This document shows, piece by piece, positions 47,771 to 60,284 of a stretch of DNA of 64,000 nt (within the stretch, counting starts at the first letter, position 1; each line of letters opens with the position of its first letter). This stretch comes from Salvelinus alpinus (lineage: Eukaryota; Chordata; Actinopteri; Salmoniformes; Salmonidae): NCBI RefSeq assembly GCF_045679555.1, contig NC_092091.1:18288072-18352071 (forward strand), written 5' to 3'. The notes beneath the pieces are model-generated. The model did no database searches. It worked only from the letters and a program-made list of their open reading frames with translations, and was not told where the DNA came from. A program made the translations under genes and the position numbers.

Positions 47771-48338
47771 AAAAAAAGAACATTCTCTCTGTTGCCTGTA
47801 TACTTTTCTCAAAAGTCACTAGAAATTAGCATTTAAAATCTGTTTTTCAACAAACCAAAAAAGTCTGGGGGCTTGCCCCCAGAACCCCGTAGCAAAGTGT
47901 GTCTCACCCCTAGGATTTCACATTTTGGGGAATATTAACAGGAATATATGGGAAATAACGGAAATATATGCAAATTAATATTAACACCATTTAAATGCTT
48001 TTTACATTGGATATATTTACCATCTCATATGGAGACAGAAACATAAACATTTTACCTTTTAGACAAATTTGCAAATGATTAAATCCTTCCAATAGAAAAA
48101 AATATATATATATTTGTTACGAAATTGAACTTTAATAAAATTATATGACTCTTCACATGGGATGATTTCACTGAACAACAAAAGGGAATATTGAATGATC
48201 CCCAATGATCCATCGCATCTCCCAAAACGTTTTTAACATACATCTGTAAAATGATAGTCCAGAAACTAAAGCTTTGGTTGTCTTCCTCTCAGGCTTCACA
48301 TGTCTTCTCCCTGGACCTCAATGTCCACCTCTTGACCA

Positions 48339-49072
48339 TCAGACTGAGGCCTCATCTTCACTGTCACTTTCCAACCTTGTTGAAGATGGCTCGTTGTCAG
48401 GCTCAAAAAGCCTCAAATTTGCCCAGATGGCCACCAATTTTTCAACCCTTGTATTGGTCAGTCTGTTGTCCCTTGTGTCTGTGCTCTTGTAGAATACTGG
48501 TTGAGGGGTGGAGATGATGTAGTTAATTATTCCTTGCCAACGACCATTCGACCACCCATCAGAGATGATTGCAATACAGTCTGCTCTCTCTATGATTTGC
48601 TTGACCTTCACTTGAACTCTGTATCCAGCAAATAAGTAGATAAAGCATGTCTGGTTGGAGGGGTGTATGCTGGGTGAAGAACATTCAGAAATCTCTTCCA
48701 ATACACATTGCCTGTGAGCATCAGAGGTGAACCAGTTGCATACTCAGCTCGAGCAAGATATTCATCAGCATTTCTCTGACTACGTTCATCCACTGAGTCA
48801 AAAACACTTCTGATTCCAGGAGGACCGTGAGCTGTTGCTATCAATAAGGTGTCTGATTCATCATTTTCACCTCGAATAGAAGTAGAGGGACTTTTGTCAG
48901 AGGTTGCTTGTTGTGAACGCTGAGGGAACTTTATGCACTTGGCCAGATGATTCTGCATCTTTGTTGCATTCTTCACATATGATTTGGCACAATATTTGCA
49001 AATGTACACAGCTTTTCGTTCTACATTAGCTGCAGTGAAATGTCTCCACACATCAGATAGCGCCCGCGGCAT
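48339..49072 (-). pseudogene. hAT transposase with N-terminal BED zinc finger, broken
   Basis: From ATG at 49072 it reads MPRALSDVWRHFTAANVERK and then YICKYCAKSYVKNATKMQNH with LAKC, a BED-type C2H2 finger that binds transposon ends. The hAT region follows: NADEYLARAEYATGSPLMLT, WKRFLNVLHPAYTPPTRHAL and STYLLDTEF. The next part is in a second frame: VKQIIERADCIAIISDGWSN then GIINYIISTPQPVFYKSTDT. The aspartate of ISDGWSN is the first catalytic acid. The frame then ends after an internal deletion, so the later catalytic and dimerisation parts are missing. Confidence 0.85.
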
Positions 49073-49186
49073 TTTCCTGTAAAGATTACGGGGGAAATTA
49101 TATATTTAAAAAATATATACAATTCCATGTACAGATAAATAGTTAAGCAGGTAAGATAAATGTTTTAAAATGAAACATGTATGGAA

Positions 49187-50544
49187 TAGAGGTCGACCGA
49201 TTAATCTCCATGGCCAATAAATTAGGGCCGATTTCAAGTTTTCATAACAAATCGGTAAATCTGCCTTTTAGGACCCGACTATGGCCGATTACATTGCAAT
49301 CCACGAGGAGACGGCGTGGCGGCTGACCACCTGTTACTCAAGTGCAGCATCAAAATGACCTTGTGGCTGCAAGGAGCCAAGGTAAGTTGCTAGCTAGCAT
49401 TAAACTTATATTATAAAAAACAATCAATCAATCTTCACATAACATGTCACACGTGCTCCCTCTCCGGCCTCTAGGTCCCCAGGCTGCTCGTTATGGTGCA
49501 CACCTGTCACTATCGTTACGCGCACCTGCGTGTCATCGGACTCCATCACCTCCCTGATTACCTTCCCTATATATGTCACTTCCTTTGGTTCCTTCCCCAG
49601 GCGTTATTGTTTCTGTTCCTGTGTCAGTTCTGTGTGATGTTTGTGTTTCTTATTTTTGTATTATGTTGTGTTTAGTTATTAAAACACTCACTCCCTGAAC
49701 TTGCTTCCCGACTCTCAGCGCACGTCGTTACAAATCACTAGTTAACTACACATGGCTGATGATATTACTAGGTTAACTAGCTTGTCCTGCGTTGCATATA
49801 ATCAATGTGGTGCCTGTTAATTTATCATCGAATCAAAGCCTACTTCAACTTCGCCAAACGGGTGATGATTTAACAAAAGCGCATTCGCAAAAAAAGCACA
49901 ATCGTTGCACAAATGTACCTAACCATAAACATCAATGCCTTTCTTAAAATCAGTACACAGAAGTATATATTTTTTTAAACCTGCATTTAGTTCAAGTTAG
50001 CAGGCAATATTAACTAACACAGCGCTTTTTATGACTACAAGCCTATCAACTCCCGAGATTAGGCTGGCAATACTAAAGTGCCTATAAGAACATCCAATAG
50101 TCAAAGGTATATGAAATACAAATGGTATAGAGAAATAGTCGATGCGTCATATTTCCTATAATAACTACAACCTAAAACGTCTTAACTGGGAATATTGAAG
50201 ACTCATGTTAAAAGGAACCACCAGCTTTCATATGTTCTCATGTTCTGAGCAAGGAATTTAAACGTTAACTTTTTTACATGGCACATATTGCACTTTTACT
50301 TTCTTCTCCAACTCTGTGTTTTTGCATTGTTTAAACCAAATTGAACATGTTTCATATTTTTTTTTAATTTTTATGTATTATATTAAGTTCAAATAAAAGT
50401 GTTCATTGTTCATTCACTATTGTTGTAATTGTCATTATTACAAATATATATATATAAAAATCGTCCGATTAATCGGTATCGGCCTTTTATGGTCCTACAA
50501 TAAATCGGTATCGGCGTTGAAAAATTATAATCGGTCAACCTCTA
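49187..50544 (+). mobile_element. Second TAGAGGTCGACC hAT-like element, nested
   Basis: Terminal repeats as in 4912-6470, with a perfect 8-bp target duplication GTATGGAA at 49179-49186 and 50545-50552. It lacks the SINE of the first copy but contains an LTR-like insertion. Confidence 0.9.
49445..49732 (+). mobile_element. Solo-LTR-like sequence
   Basis: Begins TGTCACACGTGCTCCC and ends GCACGTCGTTACA (TG...CA ends). It holds a TATA-like CCTATATATGTC and a late ATTAAAACACTCACTCCC segment where an LTR would have its polyadenylation signal. There are no internal retroviral genes. A target duplication was not found, so the call is by layout and remembered similarity to salmonid LTRs. Confidence 0.6.
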
Positions 50545-51184
50545 GTATGGAAACAGGTGAATTAACACTCCTCAGTTAGCAGGCTCAAGCAAGCTAAAAC
50601 CCACATGGTAGCAAAAATTATCTATCTAACTTGTTAACAAGTTAAAAATGATTTAAACACTTTGCTGTAGGCTACTATTTACTAGTTAACAAAAAATCAT
50701 GTATGTCATATAAAATATATTCACTCCACCCAGTATTGTAATCAAAACTTACCAGAAAGCATGTAGTCCTTGGCTTAGACAGTGTAGTAGTGTGGGCTCA
50801 ATAGCATCTCATTAGTGTGCAAGATCTTGAGAATCAGCTGTGATGGAAGAATGCACTGCAAATGTGATGGAAGAATGCACTGTGCATGCAGAGGGTTGCA
50901 ATTCCATTGAATTGGGGATAGTTTAACCAAAATATGCCACAAGACCTAGAGTTGCCTTATGTGTATCCCACAAAAAAAGGTTCACTGTTATAAGCTAACC
51001 TTTTTTATGAATTTAAGCAACATTTCCAGGCTTAATTTCCCATGGAAAATTTCCGGAAGAAATGTACCGTAAATTTAATGGAAAGTTTCCGACCCTTTGC
51101 AACCCTCCTTACCCCTAATGTCAGAGTCACTCGTACTCCCCTGGCCACTCCTATAGGGGAAATTCATGGGTGAATAGGTTTTTA

Positions 51185-51264
51185 GGATAAACGGCAAAAA
51201 TAAGGTCTGAGGTTAAAGATCTCCTAAACCTGTGTTTACCACAGACCTTATTTTCTGTTTATCC
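51185..51264. repeat. Hairpin-forming inverted repeat
   Basis: The arm GGATAAACGGCAAAAATAAG then GTCTG (51185-51209) and its near complement at 51242-51264 enclose a 32-base loop. It shares AATAAGGTCTG with the foldback at 5757-5992. Confidence 0.75.
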
Positions 51265-52689
51265 AAAACCCAGCAGATCCGACACCTTACACTTGATTAC
51301 AGCTGCACTACAGGGTTTGACAGGCCGTTCGCTTAAATTAAGACACAGCGGAGCTGGCGAGAGATATGGCTCAGAAAACATTCCTCAATCCAGGGATGAG
51401 AAATTGCGTTGTACTCGGAATTGTTCCATTATCCCAACTGTTACAGCGAGATGATTGAACATAGCTGCCGGAAATAGCAGTAATTCAATCTTCTCGGTGT
51501 AACAGTTGTGATAACGGGACATTTTAAAAAATTCAACACTCACAGCCGACGAAGATATTAACATTTTATATTCATCCAATGTCTGGCATGTTTTTGGATG
51601 ATGTGATAACATCATCACTGCTCATGCTTCTCCCTGTACACACTGACTGCTAGCGAGCATGTGTAAACCGGATGCAATCCAGATCTGTCCAAAATAATCC
51701 CAATGCGTTTCTATGGGTTTACAATGGACCTAAACTTGTCGCCTGCCTTCCTACCTTTGTTAGGTCGAAGACATGAGCATCTCCTCATTATATAAAGATC
51801 TCTGTATGGAGGTAAATCATTGACATAATGATTTGAGTGTGTAGAATAGATTTGTAGTTGTAAACAACATTTGCAAGTGTGTAACTGATCAGTTGTGAAC
51901 ATGAAATAATAATCTGTAGTTGTGATCACATTCGCAAATGTATTATTTATTCTGTACACCTGCGCATGTCAACTTTGTGTGCTCAGACTTTTGGCAGTGC
52001 TTTAGCGCCCTACCGTGACAAAAATATTTGTAGATGTGCAAACAACAATTACTAAGGAGAGAGAGAGCAGGAGTTCTTGGAGGGACCTGTTTCTTCTAAC
52101 CAATCAGATGAGGTTTTTATAGACCAGCATACTCTACGCTGGTTGGTTGGTGACAGCTCACATGGACTGTGATCGTCTGACGCAACCACCTGTTAATTAC
52201 AATGTGCATTACAAGGTTACCACTGAGACTGATTGCACAAAGTCCACCAAAGAAACCCAACTGTTAGCTGTCATGGCAGGTAAGTTTAAATGTATTTCTT
52301 TTATGGCTAGGTAGCAAGCTTTTTTTCTTCTTTGTAATATGTTTTTGGAAGCTATAAGCCATTGTTATTAAGAGTTTGTAACTGGTGTTGTAGTCTACCT
52401 AATCAATTTCGATAGCTAGTGTCAAAGTTATTTTGCAAACATTTTTAAGCTAGCTAGCTTGATTCTGTATGGAGCCATAGCTAGCTGGCTAGCATCATTA
52501 TATTAAAAAAATATTATTCACCTGCTAAGACCTAGCAACTGACATAAATCCCATGATTTATTGATCACTCAGTTAGATCTGGTGTTTTAGTAGAAGCACA
52601 ACTGAAGGTAGAAAATAATTTATTTAGGGTTTGACATTGTCAGCCAATGTCAAAGCTATCTAAACCGTTTACAAATTGTCTATCTCCAG
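51265..52689. other. Unassigned sequence upstream of exoc3-like fragment 1
   Basis: No confident feature. It ends at the acceptor TATCTCCAG. Confidence 0.4.
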
Positions 52690-53376
52690 GCTGAAATCCA
52701 CTCCCGAAAGGACCCCGTCAGCTCCACAATGCCCCGGGGGATGCGAAGGACATCCAGAACACTCTGGCAAAAGCATCAACACCATTGAAAACCCAGTCAG
52801 CAAGCCTCAGCGGAGAACCTGAAGAATATCTTCTCACGTATGTTCAGCTGCACCGTTGCATGCCACTTGATTGGGAATTATTGTTGGCTTGCATTGCATT
52901 TGATGTGGCACAATGTATTTCTGTGTATATATATTTCTCCTCCCTTCTAGTGCAGTGCCTGAGATGGTGGCAAACACTCCATTAATGACAAAGTATGATG
53001 AACTGCTGGAGATTCAGCACAAGCTGGTGAACCTGGAGTGCTCATGGAATGACCTCATGTACGATCACTACCGCATGGGCAGCAAGAACCCGCACAACAT
53101 TAACCTAGTTTGAAACTACTTTGGCAAGGTGTAGGGCCTGTCGGACACGCGCCATGTGCAAGGCTGGAGGCCAAAGTGAGCAATGACTCTGCTGCAGTGC
53201 TTCCCAAAACATTACAACACCTTGACAGGTTCTTCAAGCTCTACCATAAAACTGTGTCCATGAGGGTGCAGAGGATCTGACAGCCAACAAGATTGTGTCC
53301 CTCACCTGGGTCCTCAATTAATACCTACAAAACTAAGTCTGTACTGCCCTCAGTGATATCTGGGCACCAGTCCAAT
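52690..53376 (+). pseudogene. exoc3: exoc3-like gene fragment 1
   Basis: Exon A (52690-52837) and exon B (from 52956) flank a short intron (GTATGTTC ... CCTTCTAG). Readable pieces are SINTIEN-type coding near 52770, ENLKNIF, then VPEMVANTPLMTKYDELLEI, HKLVNLECSWNDLMYDHYRM and GSKNPHNINLV. A further tail (53113-53376) has LPKTLQHLDRFFKLYHKT and DLTANKIVSLTWVLNT in shifted frames. This is the order of the N-terminal part of exocyst component EXOC3 (Sec6), which helps tether secretory vesicles. Missing exons, frameshifts and stops make it non-functional. The retained intron shows it is a DNA-level duplicate and not a retrocopy. Confidence 0.78.
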
Positions 53377-53380
53377 CATA

Positions 53381-54149
53381 CAGTGCATTCGGAAAGTATG
53401 CAGAACCCTTGACTTTTTCCACATCTTGTTACGTTATAGCTTTATTCTAAAAAATAAAAAAAAATTAAATGTCCCCCCTCAATCTACACACAATAGCCCA
53501 TAATGGCAAACCAAAAACAGGTTTTTCTAATTTTTTGCAAATGTATTCAAAATTAAAAACAAAAATATCACATTTACATAATTATTCAGACCCTTGACTC
53601 AGTACTTTGTTGAAGCACCTTTGACAGCAATTACAGCCTTGAGTCTTCTTGAGTATGACACCTGTATTTGGGGAGTTTCTCCCATTCTTCTCTGCAGATC
53701 CTCTCAAGCTCTGTCAGGTTGGATGGGGAGCGTTGCTGCACAGCTATTTTCAGGTCTCTCCAGAGATGTTCGATCAGGTTCAAGTCCGGGCTCTGGCTGG
53801 GCCACTCAAGGACATTCAGAGACTTGTCCTGAAGCCACTCCTGCGTTGTCTTGGCTGTGTGCTTAGGGTCGTTTTCCTGTTGGAAGGTGAACCTTCGCCC
53901 CAGTCTGAAGTCCTGAGCGCTCTGGAGCAGGTTTCATCAAGGATCTCTGTACTTTGCTCCTGCTCCATTCATCTTTCCCTCAATCCTGACTAGTCTCCCA
54001 GTCCCTGCCGCAGAAAAACATCCCCACAGCATGATGCTGCCACCACCATGCTTCACCGTAGGGATGGTTCCAGGTTTAATCCATTTTAGAATAAGTTTGT
54101 ACGGTAATAATGTGGAAAGTCAAGGGGTCTGAATACTTTCTGAATGCAA
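53381..54149 (-). mobile_element. Tc1 family A element, internally deleted
   Basis: The left terminus CAGTGCATTCGGAAAGTATG and a right end CTTTCTGAATGCA are joined by the antisense of the transposase C-terminal half (CCGGGCTCTGGCTGGGCCAC, GTCGTTTTCCTGTTGG). At about 54075 the sequence jumps from GGTTCCAGGTT straight into the right terminal region, so the N-terminal half is deleted. Confidence 0.88.
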
Positions 54150-55590
54150 AAGTATGTTTGTTTAGCCAGCCTGCATTACCTGGGAACCACCAATAAATTA
54201 TAGATATTCTCTCTGATTTTCTGTGAATGGGTGTTTGTTTCTGTATGTACTGTAACAGTGTTGCTTGCCCCAACCTGAGCACGAACCAGGGACCCTCTGA
54301 ACACATTGACAACTGTCACCCACAAAGCATTGTTACCTATCGCTCCACAAAGCTGAGGCCCTTTTAAAGCTAGGGAAACTACTACTTCTAGGTTTCAGAG
54401 CGAGTAAAGTCACTGATTGAATGCATGTGCCTGCACCCTGTATATTCAGGCATTGCTGTTTGTCTAAATGTCCACAGTACATTACAGCACATACATGGTT
54501 CTCTCATTTATATATCTGATTGTGTTCCAGTGTGGAGATGGTTCACCCAGAGCAGAGCAATTATTATAATAATAGTTATTAAAAGGTTTAGTTATGCAGA
54601 AAGACAAGCTTACACTCTCCCACTCTTCCACAGTCCAACATCAGAGAATTGCTGCACAAGGCTCTGCAGATGGACAAGACGGGCGGGCGGGCAGGAAGAT
54701 ACAAACCCCGGAGGCTTCTGTGAAAGTCGATCAAATAAAGCAATTTGGAGAGCCTGACACAGAATTGAACACTCACTTGTAACTCATCTTCATTGATGCC
54801 ATCTGTATACCATTTGTACCCATTGGTCTAAGATGATAGGTGTGCTGTCATAATATATATGTATAAACTTAAGTGGTTCATTTCCAATCTTTGGGGAATA
54901 TTGATATTGGCGAGTCCAACATCACAAGACCAACCCGAGTTCTGTGTAATTGCTCTGTTTCAAGCCATTTGTCTAAGGGTTTTAGTACCGTTATGTTTGA
55001 CTAGTACACCTTCCTACCATTAGGGTGCAGGACAGTCTTAGCCAGTGAGAACCATGAGGGGCCTAGCTTTGTGCCTGCCTCCAGTTGGCTACCGAGTGAG
55101 AAAGGCTGTATTCTGTTCTACTAGCCCCTCTGCACCCCCAACTCCCCTGAAGTACTAGCACCATATCCTACCACTATATAGTAGTGGTCTTCAGTGATAT
55201 GCACGGCTGCAAGTTTGTTCCTCCATGCTTGGAAAAGGTCCAGAAGATCCAACATGCACCTGGTTTGCATCCCAGTATTGTGTTAATTGTTTTCACAGCC
55301 CTGTAAGTAATGAGACTTCAAGACTGTGACCATACACTTAGAATTAATATTACTATTCATGTGTGGGCTACTATGCCATCTATCTGGAGTTAGGGTGACC
55401 ACAAGTCCCTGATTGTGTGGACAGTCCCACATTTTGGTCCTTTGTCCTGCAACTAAACAATCATGTCCCGCATTTTATCAACAAATTCAAACACCACCAA
55501 TTTCACTTTTTGTTGTTGTTGATTAGTCCTGTATTTCAGTCAGACATTCCAACCGGTCTCTTGCATGCACGTTGCACTGATGAAAACATA
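54150..55590. other. Unassigned sequence
   Basis: No gene or repeat family recognised with confidence. A frame around 54590-54780 has no recognised family. Confidence 0.4.
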
Positions 55591-57053
55591 TACAGTACCA
55601 GTCAAAAGTTTGGACACACCTACTCATTCAAGGGTTTCTCTTTATTTTTTACTATTTTCTAAATTGTACAAAAATAGTGAAGACATCAAAATGATGAAAT
55701 AACACATATGGAATCATGTAGTAACCAAAAAAGGGTTAAAGAAATCAAAATATATTTTATATTTGAGATTACTCAAAGTAGCCACCCTTTGCTTTGATGA
55801 CAGCTTTACACACTTGGCATTCTCTCAACCAGCTTCATGAGGTAGTCACCTGGAACGCATTTCAATTAACAGGTGTGCCTTGGTAAAAGTTCATTTGTGG
55901 ACTTCCTTCTTAATGCGTTTGAGCCAATCAGTTGTGTTGTGACAAGTTAGGGGTGGTATAGAGAAGATAGCCCTATTTGGTAAAAGAGCATGTCCATATT
56001 ATGGCAAGGACAATTCAAATAAGCAAAGAGAAATGACAGTCCATCATTACATGAAGGTTATTGAATCCGGAAAATTTCAAGAATTTTTAAAGTTTCTTCA
56101 AGTGCAGTTGCAAAAACCATCAAGCGCTATGACGAAACTGGCTCTCATGAGGACCGCCACAGGAAAGGAAGACCCAGAGTTAACTCTGCTGCAGAGGATA
56201 AGTTCATTACAGTTACCAGCCTCAGAAATTGCATCCCAAATAAATGCTGCGTGAATCAGGCCTTCATGGTCGAATTGCTGCAAAGAAACCACTACTAAAT
56301 GACACCAATAACAAGAGACTTGCTTGGGCCAAGAAACACGAGCAATGGACATTAGACCACTGGAAATCTGTCCTTTGGTCTGATGAGTCCAAATTTGAGA
56401 TTTTTGGTTCTAACCGCAGTGTATTTGTGAGATGTAGAGTAGGTGAACGGATGATCTCTGCATGTCTGGTTCCCACCATGAAACATGGAGGGGGTGTGAT
56501 GGTGCTTTTCTGGTGACACTTTCTGTGATTTATTTAGAATTCAAGGCACACTTAACCAGCATGGCTACCACAGCCTTCTACAGCAATACGCCATCCCATC
56601 TAGTTTGCGCTTAGTGAGACTATGATTTGTTTTTCAACAGGACAATGACCCAACACAGATCCAGGCTGTGTAAAGGCTATTTGACAAACGAGAGTGATGG
56701 AGTGCTGCATCAGATGACCTGGCCTCCACGATCACCTGACCTAAACCCAATTGAGATGGTTTGGGATGAGTTGGACCGCAGAGTGAAGGAAAAGCAGACA
56801 AGTGCTCAGCATATGTGGGAACTTCTTCAAGACTGTTGGAAAAGCATTCCAGGTGAAGCTGGTTGAGAGAATGCCAAGTGGGTGCAAAGCTGTCAAGGCA
56901 AATGGTGGCTAATTTGAAGAATATAAAATATATTTTGATTTGTTTAACACTTTTTTGGTTACTGCATGTTTCCATATGTGTTATTTCTTTGTTTTGATGT
57001 CTTCACTATTATTCTGCAATGTAGAAAATAGTAAAAATAAAGAAAAACCCTTT
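55591..57053 (+). mobile_element. Tc1-like transposon (TACAGTACCAGTCAAAAGTT terminus)
   Basis: The left terminus is complete and the right one is cut after AAAGAAAAACCC. The + strand has a broken transposase: [20 protein letters not shown] (first D), an altered FNRTMTQH where the second D of QQDNDPKH is expected, and PPRSPDLNPIEMVWDELDRR (E) in several frames (56033-56866). Confidence 0.88.
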
Positions 57054-57311
57054 GTAGTGTATATCTTAAGGATGAGGTAGCGTAAGCTTAATGGTGATGT
57101 TAAACACTTCTCCAATCGTTGAGATCTGATATTCTGCGCAGTGCAAGATGATACGTAGGCCAATGTCATAAGCCTATCATCAACTAATATTTCTCAATTC
57201 CCTCCGGGCTAAATTTCTGCTAACTTAAGAGGACAGTTAGGCCTCCTAACTACTTACAAAAAGCCTGCTTCTGATGAAGCTACAAAAGTAGCTCTTCAAA
57301 AAACAAAAACA

Positions 57312-57353
57312 AATTGTTCTTAACTGACTTGCCTAGTTAAATAAAGTTGAAAT
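57312..57353 (+). repeat. SINE/LINE 3' tail remnant
   Basis: Reads TTGTTCTTAACTGACTTGCC then TAGTTAAATAAAG, the shared tail of the HpaI-type SINEs, without a head. Confidence 0.7.
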
Positions 57354-57728
57354 AAAACCTGTGATGCTCATTAAACATATTTGCTGCTACTTCACTCAAT
57401 CCCATTTTTAAAGTGTGTCATCTTGTTTTACATTCCCTGAGACCAATCAGAAATGTTTCCCTGGCCAAAATATTCCCAGATCTTCATAAAACAGCTACAC
57501 ATGGTCTCTCGTTTCTGCATCACCAAATTTTGCGCAAGGCAAGAGTTGGCTACGCCTCAATTGCTCGTTGGGTGCGGGGGACGCCAGGGGTGTAGTGAGG
57601 CCAGAGGACACCTGAGTGGCGCTCCGCCACTTCTCACAATGGTGCCCGTTTAGTAAATGTCGATAAAAGCTGAATCAATGTCTAGGACGATCACATGATT
57701 AATTAGTATTCTACATAACAGAATCAAA

Positions 57729-57826
57729 TACAAAACATTAAGAACACCTACTCTTTCCATGACAGACTGACCAGGTGAAAGCTCTGATCCCTTATTGATG
57801 TCAATAAGGGATCAGAGCTGTTAAAT
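57729..57826 (+). mobile_element. Tc1-like fragment containing a 40-bp palindrome
   Basis: It starts as the AACATTAAGAACACCT family of Tc1 elements. Inside it, 57780-57819 is a perfect inverted repeat of 19 + 19 bases with a 2-base centre. The fragment stops where the next element begins. Confidence 0.7.
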
Positions 57827-59118
57827 CAGGGGTTCCCAAAAAAATTGGGCCCGCAACTCCATTTTGATATCTGAAAATTCACACGACCCCAACCATGTGA
57901 GAAAAAAATATATATATATTTAACAGCTAATGATAACTTTTTTTATTGGAGCTATGGCAGTCAATTGAAAAACTGTCAAACAGTATTTCTGATTGTATTC
58001 TCAACTCACCATCATATACTTTTAATGTGAGGCTTTGACAGCCAATGGCAAATTAGTCTGACATCTCACCACCACCAATGAGATGGATGTGCTTGAAGCA
58101 TGTCGCATCGGAGCTTCTCAAAGTCAGGGGGCGTGGTTGACAGTCTGCACCTTATCTCTCCTGTCACATCCAACCTGGATTGATATTTGTTTTTAATGCA
58201 GACAAGAGTCCTGAATCAGCGTACCATGAGTTTTAATGCTCGGAGGGAGTCGGCACAGTATTTTGAGTCAGGAACCAAAACTCCTCCATGGTGACACGTG
58301 AATAAGTTGTCTGCAGCAGTCGGTCACATCACAGCTCGATCAGCTGTTCAATTTCACTAACCGGCATGTCAACCAAGCCAGGATCACAGTTAAACGAATT
58401 TTGATGATTCGGTTACTCATCTGTAGAATTGTTTTGCATTTCCTCTGAGTGCAGAGGCCTGCTCACCGTCCCGTGATAGAGGGAGCACCATCTCTGCAAA
58501 AGCCCACCATTCAATCGATTTTTCATCAATATAGCCACGCAGCACACTGAACATCCCCTGTGCTATTTCATGCTTGGGAATAGCATCACCCGACATGTAG
58601 CGAACAAAAGTCAATGCATGGGCATCTAGGCCCTCACAGCTAACGTCCATTTGGAGAGCATAAGGTGGGGAGTTGAGTCGTTCAGCCAGTTTCCTCTTGA
58701 TTGCTAGCTATAGCATCAATTCTTAGTTTCACAGTGTTATCTGACAATGGTATTGATGTGAGTTTCTGTGCCTCTGCCTCTCCCCACATTGTTTTCACCA
58801 TATCAATTGCGGCCAGTAATATCAAAGTCTCTGCAATTGTGAGTGGTTTCATAGCATAGCGGGCTTAGCTATTCACCGTGGGAATGATTCAAGAGCAACG
58901 GTCAAGAGCGGCCTTTCACCACGATCGAAGGGCGCTCTCTGGTTAAAATGTAAGTTTTAGATTTGAATCATTTTCATTTAGAATAAGGTTAACCACATGA
59001 CAATGGTTTTGAGGGACAAAGCCAATATTATTATGTTGTTGTTGTTTTTTTAACCAGGATTTTGGAAATTCTCCCACGATACCATTTTCATATCATGCCC
59101 TTAGTTTGAGAACCGCTG
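57827..59118 (-). mobile_element. hAT-like element with transposase remnant
   Basis: Left end CAGGGGTTCCCAAA and right end TTTGAGAACCGCTG, flanked on both sides by TTAAAT (57821-57826, 59119-59124). A minus-strand frame at 58417-58650 reads EGLDAHALTFVRYMSGDAIP and then FSVLRGYIDEKSIEWW, matching ZBED/hAT-family transposases. The rest of the gene is degenerate. Confidence 0.78.
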
Positions 59119-60279
59119 TTAAATTTTGGTCCCATGTTTCATGAGCTGAAATAAAAGACCCCAGAAATGTTCCATACGCACAGAAAGCTTATTTCTCTCA
59201 AATTTCTCTCAGATTTTGAGCACAAATTTGTTTACATCCCTGTTAGTGAGCATTTCTCCTTTGCCAAGATAATCCATCCACCTGACAGGTGTGGCATATC
59301 AATAAACTGATTAACCAGCATAATCATTACACAGGTGCACCTTGTGCTGGGGACAATATAAGGCCACAAAAATGTACAGTTATGTCACACAAAACAATAT
59401 CACAGATGTCTCAAGTTGAGGGAGCGTGCAATTGGCATTCTGACTGCAGGAATGTCCACTAGAGCTGTTGCCAGAGAATTTAATGTTAATTTCTTTACCC
59501 TAAGCTTCCTCCAACATTGTTTTGTCAGTACGTTCAACCGGCCTCACAACCGCGGACCACGGTTATGGCGTTTTGTGGGCTAGCGGTTTGCTGATGGCAA
59601 CGTTGTGAACAGAGTGCCCCATGGTGGCAATGGGGTTATGATATGGGCAGGCATAAGCTACAGACAACGAATTCAATTATATTGATGGCAATTTGAATGC
59701 ACAGAGATACCGTGATGAGATCCTGAGACCCATTGTTGTGCCATTCATCTGCCTTCATCACCTCACGTTTCAGCATGATAATGCACGGCCCCATGTCGCA
59801 AGGACTATACATCATTCCTGTAAGCTGAAAATGTCCCATTTCTTCCATGGCCTGCATACATACTCACCAGACATGTCACACATGGAGCATGTTTAGGATG
59901 CTCTGGATCTACATGTACAACAGCGCGTTCCAGTTCCTGCCAATATCCATCAACTTCGCACAGCCATTGAAGAGGAGTGGGACAACATTCCACAGGCCAC
60001 AATCAGCCTGATCAACTATATGCAAAGGAGATGTGCTGCGCTGCATGAGGCAATTTGTGGTCACACCAGATACTGACTGGTTTTCTGATCCATGCCCCTA
60101 CCTTTTTTTAAAGGTATCTGTGACCAAAAGATGCATAGCTGTATTCCCAGTCATGTGAAATCCCATAGGTTAGGGACTAATGAATATCTTTCAATGGACT
60201 GATTTCCTTATATGACTCAGTAAACTCAGTAAAATCTTTAAAATTGTTGCATGTTGCGTTTCTATTTTTCTTCAGTATA
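59119..60279 (+). mobile_element. Tc1-like element, internally deleted
   Basis: The right terminus is GCGTTTCTATTTTTCTTCAG then TATA. The + strand has transposase N-terminal sequence near 59410-59480, a deletion near 59570, then the catalytic part with FQHDNARPHVARTI and SPDMSHMEHV (59760-59896). Its right end truncates exoc3-like fragment 2. Confidence 0.85.
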
Positions 60280-60284
60280 TTTTC

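Larger units (their letters stand above)
47925..51108 (-). mobile_element. hAT-type transposon with BED-finger transposase, host to nested insertions
   Basis: The right terminus is seen as GACCCTTTGCAACCCT ending near 51108. The left terminus is not clear. It carries a broken transposase on the minus strand (48339-49072) and is interrupted by 49187-50544. Confidence 0.7.

Noticed and set aside
49493-49675. 60-codon frame within the LTR-like sequence
   Set aside because: Hydrophobic low-complexity chance frame in a repeat.
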